Shown: positions 36,543 to 45,158, counted from the stretch's first letter. The stretch is DNA of 51,358 nt from Candidatus Amesbacteria bacterium RIFCSPLOWO2_01_FULL_49_25 (GCA_001773725.1 MEXP01000025.1:1-51358); one strand, 5' to 3'. Translations and numbers: made by a program. The notes: a model not told the origin generated them from the sequence alone.

Positions 36543-38498
36543 ATGTCCGCTCCTGCCAAACTCATCAGGTGGACCTTTTACGCGCTCTTCTTCGCCGTCC
36601 CTCTCATCTTTCTTCCCAACACCTCCGAGCTCTTCGAATTCAATAAAATCATCCTCACCTATATCCTAACCACAGTCATCGCCGCCGCCTGGGCTATCGA
36701 CTGCATTCTCCAAAAACGCCTCGTTTTCAAACGCACCCTCCTTGACTGGCCGCTTCTTATATTCTTAATATCTCAATTTCTTAGTCTCTGGTTCTCTATC
36801 TCTCCCCATGTCTCCTGGCACGGATACTACTCCCGCTGGAACGGCGGCCTTGTTTCCCTCATCGCCTATTCCATCCTTTACTGGTCTTACGTTACCTATA
36901 TGGACCATAAGTCTACCCTTCGCACCTTACACATCGCAGTTGGCACGGCCATACTCATTTCACTCTGGGGCATCGCCGAACACTTCGGTATTGACGCCCA
37001 CAGGTGGGTTCAAGATGTGGCCACCCGCGTCTTCTCTACGCTTGGCCAACCCAACTGGCTCGCGGCATACTTAGTCGCCCTCATCTTCATCCCCACAACC
37101 CAAATCTTAACCACCCAGAAACCCTTTAAACTTATACTCTTATACTCTTATACTCTTATACTCTTTCTTACCCTTCTTTACACCAAATCCCGCTCCGGCC
37201 TTCTGGCATTCGGCATCTCCTCCGTAGTATTTTGGACGATTTATTTCTTTCGTTTAGGCCAATTAGAAATTAGGTCAATTAGAAATTTTGCCCTAGTCTC
37301 TGGGTTAATCATCCTTCTCACTCTAGTTACCTCCAATCCCATCTCCGAAATCATCTTCACAAAAACCGTTGCCCCACCTGCCGATAAAGTCCAAGGTCCC
37401 GCTTTGGAAGTCGGCGGCACCGAATCCGCAAATATTAGAAAAATTGTCTGGACGGGTGCCGTTCGCATCTGGCGATCCAGCACCAAGAATTTCTTTTTGG
37501 GAACCGGTCCGGAAACCTTCGCCTTCGCCTACTACTCCCACCGCCCCCTCGAGCACAATTCCACTTCTGAGTGGGAACTTCTTTACAACAAAGCCCACAA
37601 CGAATTCCTCAACTACCTCTCCAATACCGGCTTGCTGGGACTACTTTCCTACCTAGTCCTTCTCGGATTCATGTCTTGGGTCTTCATCAAAAATTTTAGA
37701 AATTCGAACTTAGCTCTTGCGTTATTCTGTGGTTGGTTGTCACTTTCAGTGACAAACTTCTGGGGCTTCTCCGTCGTCATCACTCAAATCTTCCTTTTCC
37801 TCTTCCCCGCCATGGCCTCCTCCCTAAATCAAGAAAGTTCAAAAACTACCCAGTACAAGCCTAGCAGAATTTCTTCTATCCAATGGCTCCTTCTTTTCAT
37901 CTCCAGCTCTTCTGCTCTTTTCCTCTTCTACTCTATAATCCGCTACTTTGTAGCGGACGTGAAACTTGCCTCGGGTCAATACAGCATGCGCGCCTTTTCT
38001 ACCACCCAAGACCCCCAATATCTAATCGATTCTTACCAAAGCCTCTCCCAAGCGTACAATCTAAACTCCTCGGAGCCAGCTATCTCCTCCGACCTCTCTC
38101 TAGCCTCTGCCTTCATGGCCGTCTCCCTGCCCGCCTCTGCCTCCGCCGAAGTCAGTCACTTCACCCAAATCGCCCTCGCATCATCCCAGGCTTCCATTCT
38201 AGGAAACCCCCGCCATCCCAACTATTTCAAAACCCGCTCCCGCATGTTTCTCATCTTCGCCGCCGCCGACCCCAAATATTATACGTCCGCCGATGAAGCT
38301 TTGGCCCAAGCGGCTCTTATCTCTCCCACCGACCCCCGCATCCCCTTCAACCGCGGCCTCATTGCCCTGTATGCCGGCCGGCCCAACGACGCCGACAGGT
38401 TTTTTGACCAAACTCTCCGACTTCGTCCTGCCTTCGCCCCCCAAGTCCAGTCCCAGCTTTCCCAATTCGCCTCCTCCTCTGCTAAAATTGGGCCATGA
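36543..38498 (+). CDS. O-antigen ligase/Wzy-like polytopic protein with C-terminal TPR-like region
   Basis: Multiple TMs; GTGPETFAFAYYSHRP...YNKAHNEFLNYLSNTGLLGLLSYLVLL; C-terminal helical repeats. Confidence 0.85.
   Translation: MSAPAKLIRWTFYALFFAVPLIFLPNTSELFEFNKIILTYILTTVIAAAWAIDCILQKRLVFKRTLLDWPLLIFLISQFLSLWFSISPHVSWHGYYSRWNGGLVSLIAYSILYWSYVTYMDHKSTLRTLHIAVGTAILISLWGIAEHFGIDAHRWVQDVATRVFSTLGQPNWLAAYLVALIFIPTTQILTTQKPFKLILLYSYTLILFLTLLYTKSRSGLLAFGISSVVFWTIYFFRLGQLEIRSIRNFALVSGLIILLTLVTSNPISEIIFTKTVAPPADKVQGPALEVGGTESANIRKIVWTGAVRIWRSSTKNFFLGTGPETFAFAYYSHRPLEHNSTSEWELLYNKAHNEFLNYLSNTGLLGLLSYLVLLGFMSWVFIKNFRNSNLALALFCGWLSLSVTNFWGFSVVITQIFLFLFPAMASSLNQESSKTTQYKPSRISSIQWLLLFISSSSALFLFYSIIRYFVADVKLASGQYSMRAFSTTQDPQYLIDSYQSLSQAYNLNSSEPAISSDLSLASAFMAVSLPASASAEVSHFTQIALASSQASILGNPRHPNYFKTRSRMFLIFAAADPKYYTSADEALAQAALISPTDPRIPFNRGLIALYAGRPNDADRFFDQTLRLRPAFAPQVQSQLSQFASSSAKIGP
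37132..37163 (+). repeat. 8-bp tandem repeat (TTATACTC)x4 inside the Wzy/ligase-like gene
   Basis: Read directly: ttatactc ttatactc ttatactc ttatactc. Confidence 0.97.
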
Positions 38499-39043
38499 CC
38501 GCGATCGTCACCGTCCCCAACCCGGTTCTGCGTGCCCCAACTAAGCCCATAACCCATCTCGACAAACGAGTACTAGATATCATCGAACACATGACTTCTG
38601 CGCTTAAAAACGCCAAAGATCCAGAGGGCGTCGGCTTGGCCGCTCCCCAAATCGGCATATCCCTGCGCATTTTCCTCATGCGCCCCCTGCCGGACAAAAC
38701 CATCACCGTTTTTATAAACCCCGAAATCACAAAATTCTCCCAAAGACAGCAATCGCCCACCAAAAACAAAGGCGTCTACGAAGGTTGCCTCTCTCTCCCC
38801 AACCACTACGCCCCCGTAACCCGGGCCATGTCGGTAACTGTCAGGTACGAAACACCGGCAAAGCCTGGCCAAAGCGAGACGAAGCTTGTTGAAAAAACCT
38901 CAACTTTTTCCGGCTTCCCCGCCCACATCATCCAGCACGAAGTTGACCACCTAAACGGCCTCCTCTTCATCGACCGCGTTCTCCAGCAAAATGTTAAACT
39001 ATACCGGGTACAAAACAAATCCTGGCACGAAATATCCATATGA
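38495..39043 (+). CDS. def: Peptide deformylase
   Basis: GVGLAAPQIGISLRIF, EGCLSLPN, IIQHEVDHLNGLLFIDR. Confidence 0.95.
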   Translation: MTAIVTVPNPVLRAPTKPITHLDKRVLDIIEHMTSALKNAKDPEGVGLAAPQIGISLRIFLMRPLPDKTITVFINPEITKFSQRQQSPTKNKGVYEGCLSLPNHYAPVTRAMSVTVRYETPAKPGQSETKLVEKTSTFSGFPAHIIQHEVDHLNGLLFIDRVLQQNVKLYRVQNKSWHEISI

Positions 39044-40161
39044 GAGACAAAGTTTGGCACGAACAAAGTTGGCAATCCAGGCTTAAAAGTCAGCAGGAAG
39101 CCAGGTCTGCCAAATTTGCTTCGCATCAGGAAAAACCGAACCAGCAAGTTGGAATAACTTTCGAAATTAAAGACGACGGCTCCGTCGTCGCTCACGTCCC
39201 AGCAGGGACTTCTGTAAACCAGCTTGCCAACGACGTAGCGGACAAATTCTTCCAAAATCCCCAAGCCACCCTGGACCAGCGCGTGGCCTGCGCCCAAGCA
39301 ACCCTTGCCGAACATCCCGACCTCCCCCAGCTTCCAAATGGCGAAAGAGGATTTGCCAAGGATCAAGACGTCACCCTTTCTCCCCAGGCATGCGTTCTGG
39401 GCCTAATGCCAGACATGTCCCAAGCTGTGGCTGCCCTCCAGCCCGCACCCGACCAAACCCTCAACAACCAGCCGCCAGAAAACCGACTCGACTTCTACTT
39501 CAACTTGGGGATTGCCGTAGTAGGAATCTTGGTCCTTGGTAAGTTCGCCAAGTGGGTTTACGACATCCGCCACCACCCCGCCTCCTCCCCCGAAGTTCCC
39601 GCCCCCAAACCCCTTACCCAACTCCCCACAAATCCAGAACCGGACAGCCTGGCCCAAATGACCCAAACGATGGCCGGCCTGTCCGGCCATCTGAGAAGAG
39701 AAAGACGGGCGCAGAAACAAGAAACCGAACACCTGCGGCGTCAGCAAGAACAAGAACAGGCCTCCAAAAGACGACAGGAAGCAGATAGGCAGGCCACTGT
39801 CGAACGTGACCGCCAAAAAGCTCCCCCCTTATTTTCCACAGGGCCGGTAATCGACGCAGCCAGTCCATTCGCACTCCAAGAAATAATGGCCTCAGCTGGC
39901 GGAGCCGGCAAAAGACCTGTCAACCTACCTGATGATCCCTCGATAGCCTCTAGCACCATTGAAAGCATAGTTGCCGACCTAGGGTTGCAGCCGCTCTCCC
40001 CAGAAGAGTTAGATGCTTTGGCCCGCGCGCAAGGCCCTCTTGCCCTCGGTACATTGAATGAGGGGCCCGTTAGGGTGGGTAGGTTAAAACCCGGTCAGCG
40101 CTTCCTGCTCAGGGGAGACGCGCAAATCATAGTCGAAGCCGATTTATCAGATCAATCCTAG
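39040..40161 (+). CDS. Hypothetical membrane protein with coiled coil
   Basis: One TM LDFYFNLGIAVVGILVLG, charged coiled coil; overlaps def stop. Confidence 0.55.
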   Translation: MRDKVWHEQSWQSRLKSQQEARSAKFASHQEKPNQQVGITFEIKDDGSVVAHVPAGTSVNQLANDVADKFFQNPQATLDQRVACAQATLAEHPDLPQLPNGERGFAKDQDVTLSPQACVLGLMPDMSQAVAALQPAPDQTLNNQPPENRLDFYFNLGIAVVGILVLGKFAKWVYDIRHHPASSPEVPAPKPLTQLPTNPEPDSLAQMTQTMAGLSGHLRRERRAQKQETEHLRRQQEQEQASKRRQEADRQATVERDRQKAPPLFSTGPVIDAASPFALQEIMASAGGAGKRPVNLPDDPSIASSTIESIVADLGLQPLSPEELDALARAQGPLALGTLNEGPVRVGRLKPGQRFLLRGDAQIIVEADLSDQS

Positions 40162-40602
40162 ATCCCTCAGGGTATTTGCCAAAGTTTGCTTCTCTTCCGA
40201 CGTCATATCTTTGAGCACCTGTTCAATTCCTAAGACAAGGCCCCTCGCCATCCCTTCTACTCCACCCGGGCTCATCGCAATCTCAATCAAGTCCGAATCT
40301 TCCCTTAACACCTGACCGCCCGATCTGTGGACTCCTAATTTCACCTGACCCGCCAAACGCTGTTGGCCCTGGAGAAGTAATCCCTCTTCCCTCACCGCTT
40401 TCAGCAGTCTAGCTCCCTCCTCCGGACTCAAACTACCCAAGTCTCCAGAAGTCAAGCCTGCCCTCTTCAAGCAGTGGTTAAGTTGACCCTCCACGATCGC
40501 TCCCTGCAGCACGGCCGCCGCCGCCTCAACTGGATGTTTCGCCACGAAACCAACTACCTCCAATCTTCTCTCCAACCCTTTCAAACTATCCACCAAATTC
40601 AT
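40147..40602 (-). CDS. Hypothetical protein
   Basis: TATAAT-6 nt-ATG. Confidence 0.55.
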   Translation of the reverse strand: MNLVDSLKGLERRLEVVGFVAKHPVEAAAAVLQGAIVEGQLNHCLKRAGLTSGDLGSLSPEEGARLLKAVREEGLLLQGQQRLAGQVKLGVHRSGGQVLREDSDLIEIAMSPGGVEGMARGLVLGIEQVLKDMTSEEKQTLANTLRDLGLI

Positions 40603-40633
40603 AACAATATTATAGGATACTTTTCCAATTCAG

Positions 40634-40882
40634 TCAAGGCTGCTTAAACAGCGGGGGCTCTGCCCCTCGCGCCAATTTCTGCTCCTCCAGATTTAACGCG
40701 CACACACACCAAGGAGGAAGACTCTCCCCCACGGCCACCGCACACTGCTTCAACACTCTGCATACGGGAAACGAGCAACCCCTCACCCTCCCCGCCAAAC
40801 CAGCCTTATCCAAAAGCGACTCATTTAATTTTATCCACTGATCGTACATCTCGGCTACAGTTTGAGGATTGTCTTCCTCCAT
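40634..40882 (-). CDS. Small Cys-rich protein (C-x4-C-x5-C...C-x-C)
   Basis: GCSFPVCRVLKQCAVAVGESLPPWCVC; TAAAAT-6 nt-ATG. Confidence 0.55.
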   Translation of the reverse strand: MEEDNPQTVAEMYDQWIKLNESLLDKAGLAGRVRGCSFPVCRVLKQCAVAVGESLPPWCVCALNLEEQKLARGAEPPLFKQP

Positions 40883-40896
40883 TCGCACATTTTACA

Positions 40897-42321
40897 CTAC
40901 CTTCCCCAAATTCGCTGACCAAAGCTTAGTTCCTTAGTCGTCCGCATAAATAACTGGCCTCTTAACCCGTCAAACCATTCCTGCCCCATCTCCCCGATAA
41001 CTTCTTGAGGAATAGAATTTATCACCCTCCCCAGCTCCAAAAACTTTCTATAGTGATCCGCAAACCCCCCCTTCCCGCCAGGAAAAACCGACCGCATTTC
41101 GTCAACTATCCTTGTTATCTCTTGCTGACGGTTATCACTAATTCCCGAGTTCTTCCACTCCGCCTCAAAAAAACTTGGGTCTTCACCTCTCTCCACCGCA
41201 ACCAGCAACAAAAGTGACCTGTCCGCTTCAGTATCCAACCTCCCCCTTAGCCCCAAAACATTAGGCATATCACTCCAATATTCCAAGACAGTAGCAGCAA
41301 ACGTCATTATATACTCACGAGACGTCCTTCCTAGCGGCTGCCATTTTGGCTCTCTCTCCATCCTCATCACCGCCTCTTCATGATACTTCCACATCGACGA
41401 AATTTCTCCACCCACCGCCATGTCCGCCTCTCTCAACCCCTCGATCAAACCCACTAAATACTGCCTATCACCCTTAGCTACTCCACCCACTCCCCGCACA
41501 CAAAAGTTGTCCACAACCGACCGGTTGTCCAAATAAAACTGGGTCCCGAACATTTTGTAAATTCCCTGTCCTTGATCCAGAATATTCCTCTTGTCCTTCA
41601 CCGCCATCTTGTAGGGAAATTCTTCATACCCATGGGCAGACACCGCAATCCCGGCAAATCTGGCCACCAAGTCCATTGTGTTTTCCCAACCCTGGCCATA
41701 ACCTTCGGAGCCAACTATATCCCTTATTCGATTATTGCTAAGAATAGTCGCCATTACTTCCCGCGTCAGCACCCCGCTCATCGTCTCGTGCATTCCCAGC
41801 ATAAACGTGTCCTTTCCCCCAATTACAGCGTATTTACTGACGTCATGCAAAGCCGCCAGCGCCCGCAAAAAACCCGACGCATTACCTTGTTCGGCTGCTT
41901 CCACCACCTCTCTCACGTGCCCCCCTGGTCCAGCCACTGCCCGCTTTACCCGCTCCTCACTTACCCCCAGCTGTCGCAACCTCTCTTCCCCAAACTCATA
42001 AGCTGCCTCCACCATTTCATCAGCCACTCCAGCCTCTTCAAAAGCGGTTAAAAATCCCGTCACCTTCGCCGCTTCTCCCCTCCCAAATCTGGTCTGTATC
42101 AGTTCCTGCCGCTTTTTCCAGATATGGGTTTCCTTGAGCGTCTTTACTGCCCTCCCCGGGTCTGTGGATATTAACCCTTCCGCTTCCAAGACCACCATTT
42201 CCGGATTATTTCCCACCTCCCACAACTTCTCACCCAAAAACCTCCTCCTCAAATCCCCATACACCGCCTGCCCCAGGCTTTCCCCCTGATCCCTCTCCGT
42301 AAATCCATCTCGCCCTGCCAT
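40897..42321 (-). CDS. Hypothetical protein, possibly HD-domain-like
   Basis: ALHDVSKY...HETMSG...VSAHGYEEFP suggests HD-type metal ligands; TAAAAT-6 nt-ATG. Confidence 0.5.
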   Translation of the reverse strand: MAGRDGFTERDQGESLGQAVYGDLRRRFLGEKLWEVGNNPEMVVLEAEGLISTDPGRAVKTLKETHIWKKRQELIQTRFGRGEAAKVTGFLTAFEEAGVADEMVEAAYEFGEERLRQLGVSEERVKRAVAGPGGHVREVVEAAEQGNASGFLRALAALHDVSKYAVIGGKDTFMLGMHETMSGVLTREVMATILSNNRIRDIVGSEGYGQGWENTMDLVARFAGIAVSAHGYEEFPYKMAVKDKRNILDQGQGIYKMFGTQFYLDNRSVVDNFCVRGVGGVAKGDRQYLVGLIEGLREADMAVGGEISSMWKYHEEAVMRMEREPKWQPLGRTSREYIMTFAATVLEYWSDMPNVLGLRGRLDTEADRSLLLLVAVERGEDPSFFEAEWKNSGISDNRQQEITRIVDEMRSVFPGGKGGFADHYRKFLELGRVINSIPQEVIGEMGQEWFDGLRGQLFMRTTKELSFGQRIWGR

Positions 42322-42423
42322 GACCCAATTTTACAGCCAAGACCCACGAATTCTCAACCCTCATCCCACCCCGCACCAACCCCAAAGCCAAATACCCCCC
42401 TCCATTTATAATATAATTTCCCC

Positions 42424-43242
42424 ATGAACTCTCTCGTCCTTTTCGGCTCCTCACCCTTCTCCGTCATAGTCCTCGAAAAAATCTTAAACTCTTCAACTCT
42501 TCAACTCTCCCGCTCTGCAATTGTCACCACTCCAGATCAGCCCGCCGGCCGGCACCTGAAACTCACCCCCAACCCCGTCAAAGCTCTCGCTCAACAGCAC
42601 AATATTTTAGTCATCGAATCATTGGGCGATTTAATTTCAAATTTTAAATTTCAAACTTCAAATTCATTAGGTTTAGTCGCCGCTTACGGTAAAATCATCC
42701 CCCAATCCGTTCTAAACCTCTTTCACGGACGAATCTATAACATCCACCCCTCCCTCCTTCCTAAATATCGCGGCCCCTCACCCCTTCAGCAGCAAATTCT
42801 AGATGGAATTACAGACACGGGTGTCACCATCATTCAACTTGACGCATTAATGGATCATGGTCCCATCGTCGCCGTCGCCAAAGACACCATCCATCCCGAC
42901 GACACCTGGCTCACCCTTGGCAACCGTTTATTCGCCAAAGGCGCAGAGTTGTTCATTGAAAATTATTTGGAATTTAAAAATTGTAAACTAAAGATTCAAG
43001 ACGACTCTCTCGCCACCTACACCAAAAAACTCACCCGCCAATCCGGGTTCTTACCCTGGAAAGAATTTAACTATCAGCTAAAAGCTGCCAGCAATCAGCT
43101 CTATCGAATGCATCGTGGATTCGCAGGTTGGCCGGGAATTTGGTCTATCGACCCGTCCGGCTCCAGAGTCAAACTTGTATCCTTAAATCCAGTTTTGGTA
43201 CAATACGCAGGCCACAAACCTCAAACATATGTCCCTAGTTGA
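42424..43242 (+). CDS. fmt: Methionyl-tRNA formyltransferase
   Basis: VTTPDQPAGR, HPSLLPKYRGPSPLQQQILDGITDTGVTII, MDHGPIV, TYTKKL. Confidence 0.93.
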   Translation: MNSLVLFGSSPFSVIVLEKILNSSTLQLSRSAIVTTPDQPAGRHLKLTPNPVKALAQQHNILVIESLGDLISNFKFQTSNSLGLVAAYGKIIPQSVLNLFHGRIYNIHPSLLPKYRGPSPLQQQILDGITDTGVTIIQLDALMDHGPIVAVAKDTIHPDDTWLTLGNRLFAKGAELFIENYLEFKNCKLKIQDDSLATYTKKLTRQSGFLPWKEFNYQLKAASNQLYRMHRGFAGWPGIWSIDPSGSRVKLVSLNPVLVQYAGHKPQTYVPS

Positions 43243-43450
43243 AGTAAACAAACTCATTGGCAACCTTACTGTAAACCGGCCGCCCTATCCCTCCTTCCGA
43301 GCTGATCTCCCAAAACATCTTCCTCCGGGACTCGACCCCAAGGAAACCCAAGCCGTCCAGGACTGTGCCAAATCATCTGAAACACTCGCCGATTTTTCTA
43401 CCTGCATCGAAGGTAAACTCAAGCCGCCGCAGCCGCCGCAGAAACCCTAA
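43229..43450 (+). CDS. Small hypothetical protein
   Basis: 73-aa ORF overlapping fmt stop; followed by terminator-like hairpin. Confidence 0.45.
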   Translation: MSLVEVNKLIGNLTVNRPPYPSFRADLPKHLPPGLDPKETQAVQDCAKSSETLADFSTCIEGKLKPPQPPQKP

Positions 43451-43667
43451 CCTCACTTTTGACCCGCCTGCCGACAGGCAGGTTTTTGACCTTCCTTAAG
43501 CACTTCGTACACAACTTCACGCCCATGTATTTGTGCAAATTAGGCCGGAACACTCTCTTAGTCTTTGGCGCCCGCTTTTTCCACCTGCCCCCGGCCACTC
43601 CCCGACCATGCCGGCCGGTTTGCCCGTACTGGGTCCGCCTCCCGCAATTGTCACACCTATATGCCAT
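43419..43667 (-). CDS. rpmB: Ribosomal protein bL28 (zinc form) with repeat-derived C-terminal tail
   Basis: CDNCGRRTQYGQ...RVFRPNLHKYMGVKLCTKCLRKVKN; tail NLPVGRRVKSEVRVSAAAAAA. Confidence 0.85.
   Translation of the reverse strand: MAYRCDNCGRRTQYGQTGRHGRGVAGGRWKKRAPKTKRVFRPNLHKYMGVKLCTKCLRKVKNLPVGRRVKSEVRVSAAAAAA
43467..43487 (+). terminator. CCTGCC-GACA-GGCAGG-TTTTT hairpin
   Basis: Perfect 6-bp stem followed by T5. Confidence 0.6.
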
Positions 43668-43685
43668 ATGATGTACAATTCTAAC

Positions 43686-44285
43686 ATGCTCGACCTTCTC
43701 TTCACCAGCCCCCCGGCTTTTGCCTTAATCTTTGGCGGCATTATCATCGCCATCGGCATTCACGAAGCCGCCCACTGCTTCATGGCAGATAGACTTGGCG
43801 ACCCCACCCCCAGGGCTTTGGGCCGCCTCACCCTAAATCCCATCGCCCACCTCGATCCCTTAGGCACCCTGGTCATTCTGGTCACCGGAGCTTTCGGCTG
43901 GGGCAAACCCGCCCCCTTTGACCCCTACAATCTCCAAAATCCCCGCCGCGACACGGCTTTAATCGCCCTCGCCGGCCCCGCCTCCAATATTCTCCTGGCC
44001 GTCCTTCTGTCTTTTCTCTTCCGCCTTGTTCCCCCTCCCTATCAGCTAACAGCTATCAGCTACTCCCTGATCGCCCTAAATATTAACCTAGCTTTATTTA
44101 ACCTCCTCCCCGTCCCCCCTCTTGACGGCTCCAAAATATTCCTGCGCACCAACCCCTGGAAAAACCGAAACAATCTTCTTCTCTTACTCTTAATCCTGTT
44201 CCCCCTCTTTGGCGGCCACTCTATCGCGTCCCTCATCATCTCCCCCCTCTCCCGCCTCTTCCTCTCTTTACTTCTCCCCAACTAA
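43686..44285 (+). CDS. Site-2 protease family (M50) membrane protein
   Basis: IGIHEAAHCFMADRLGDPTPRALGRLTLNPIAHLDPLGTL, NLLPVPPLDGSKI. Confidence 0.92.
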   Translation: MLDLLFTSPPAFALIFGGIIIAIGIHEAAHCFMADRLGDPTPRALGRLTLNPIAHLDPLGTLVILVTGAFGWGKPAPFDPYNLQNPRRDTALIALAGPASNILLAVLLSFLFRLVPPPYQLTAISYSLIALNINLALFNLLPVPPLDGSKIFLRTNPWKNRNNLLLLLLILFPLFGGHSIASLIISPLSRLFLSLLLPN

Positions 44286-44302
44286 CCTGTTACTATCTTT
44301 CT

Positions 44303-44698
44303 ATGTTCAACCGCCCTGGCGCCCCAAGCGAACCCCTCCCCCTCGACGAAAATACTGCTAAAATTGCAATAGACCAACTGCGTGGCAGACAAGCCTCGTT
44401 ACCAAAGGCCGCCGAAGCGGTACAAGCCGAAACTGCACTGGAACAAATTAGATCGACCCTCTTAAGGGGCGGTGGAGACCCCGCCAGACCACCAACAATA
44501 GCCGAAGTCGCCTCAGCCCAACTCCATCAGACTGGTCCCGATACCAGAGGTCAATCGACAACAGGCGTCGGCCTGGAAGAAAGAAGAGCGGCTCACGTCC
44601 AGGCCTCTCTGGGAACCCAGCCAAAATTATATGTCACACCCTCCGCACATAAGGAAGCAATGGCTCAACATGCGTTACGGAATCTCAAGGGTAAGTAA
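44303..44698 (+). CDS. Small hypothetical protein
   Basis: TACTAT-6 nt-ATG. Confidence 0.5.
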   Translation: MFNRPGAPSEPLPLDENTAKIAIDQLRGRQASLPKAAEAVQAETALEQIRSTLLRGGGDPARPPTIAEVASAQLHQTGPDTRGQSTTGVGLEERRAAHVQASLGTQPKLYVTPSAHKEAMAQHALRNLKGK

Positions 44699-44737
44699 AG
44701 CCAAAAAACCCACTTGACTCCCTGGTATAATTAAAGT

Positions 44738-44919
44738 GTCCTGCTAAGAAGGATAGCGGAGGACATTTTCCTCGACTATTTTTCCCGAGTCGGGCTTGCG
44801 CAATGTTCCGAAAGTTCAAACTTTCGGGAAAGTTCTTGCTTCAGATGTGTTGCAAGGCAGCTTGCCCACCTAACTTGGACTTGGGGAAAACCCCCCGCTT
44901 CCTCATTGGCGGGATTTTT
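44738..44919 (+). ncRNA. Candidate structured non-coding RNA, family unknown
   Basis: TGGTATAAT extended -10 at 44723-44731; 5' hairpin GTCCTGCT..AGCGGAGGAC, TTCCGAAAGTT/AACTTTCGGGAA stem, CTTGC/GCAAG stem; ends CCCGC..GCGGG-A-TTTTT. Confidence 0.6.
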
Positions 44920-44939
44920 GGTGCTAAAATTACATTGAC

Positions 44940-45014
44940 GCCATCCTAGCTCAATGGTAGAGCAACGGTTTTGTAAACCGTAGGTTCGGGGTCCGATCCC
45001 CCGGGATGGCTCCA
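44940..45014 (+). tRNA. tRNA-Thr(TGT)
   Basis: Acceptor GCCATCC/GGATGGC, anticodon loop TTTGTAA, T-loop TCCGATC, CCA encoded. Confidence 0.95.
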
Positions 45015-45036
45015 AAATAATGTAAAATCACCCCAC

Positions 45037-45119
45037 GCCGGGATACTCAAGTGGTCTACGAGGTCAGACTGTAAATCTGATGCCTTCGGGCTTCCCAGGT
45101 TCGAATCCTGGTCCCGGCA
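45037..45119 (+). tRNA. tRNA-Tyr(GTA), class II
   Basis: Acceptor GCCGGGA/TCCCGGC, anticodon GTA, long variable arm, T-loop TTCGAAT. Confidence 0.95.
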
Positions 45120-45158
45120 CAAAGAGCAGGATTCAGTGTCCGGCTGTGCCGGACCGTC

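Noticed and set aside
44738-44919. Assignment of the ncRNA as SRP RNA, RNase P RNA or tmRNA
   Set aside because: Lacks the GGAAGGAAGCAGC-type SRP loop, RNase P conserved P4 blocks and a tRNA-like/tag-peptide layout; left as unknown.
44776-45015. Minus-strand ORF across the ncRNA candidate and tRNA-Thr
   Set aside because: Overlaps a well-formed tRNA gene and a structured, promoter-terminator bounded region on the other strand.
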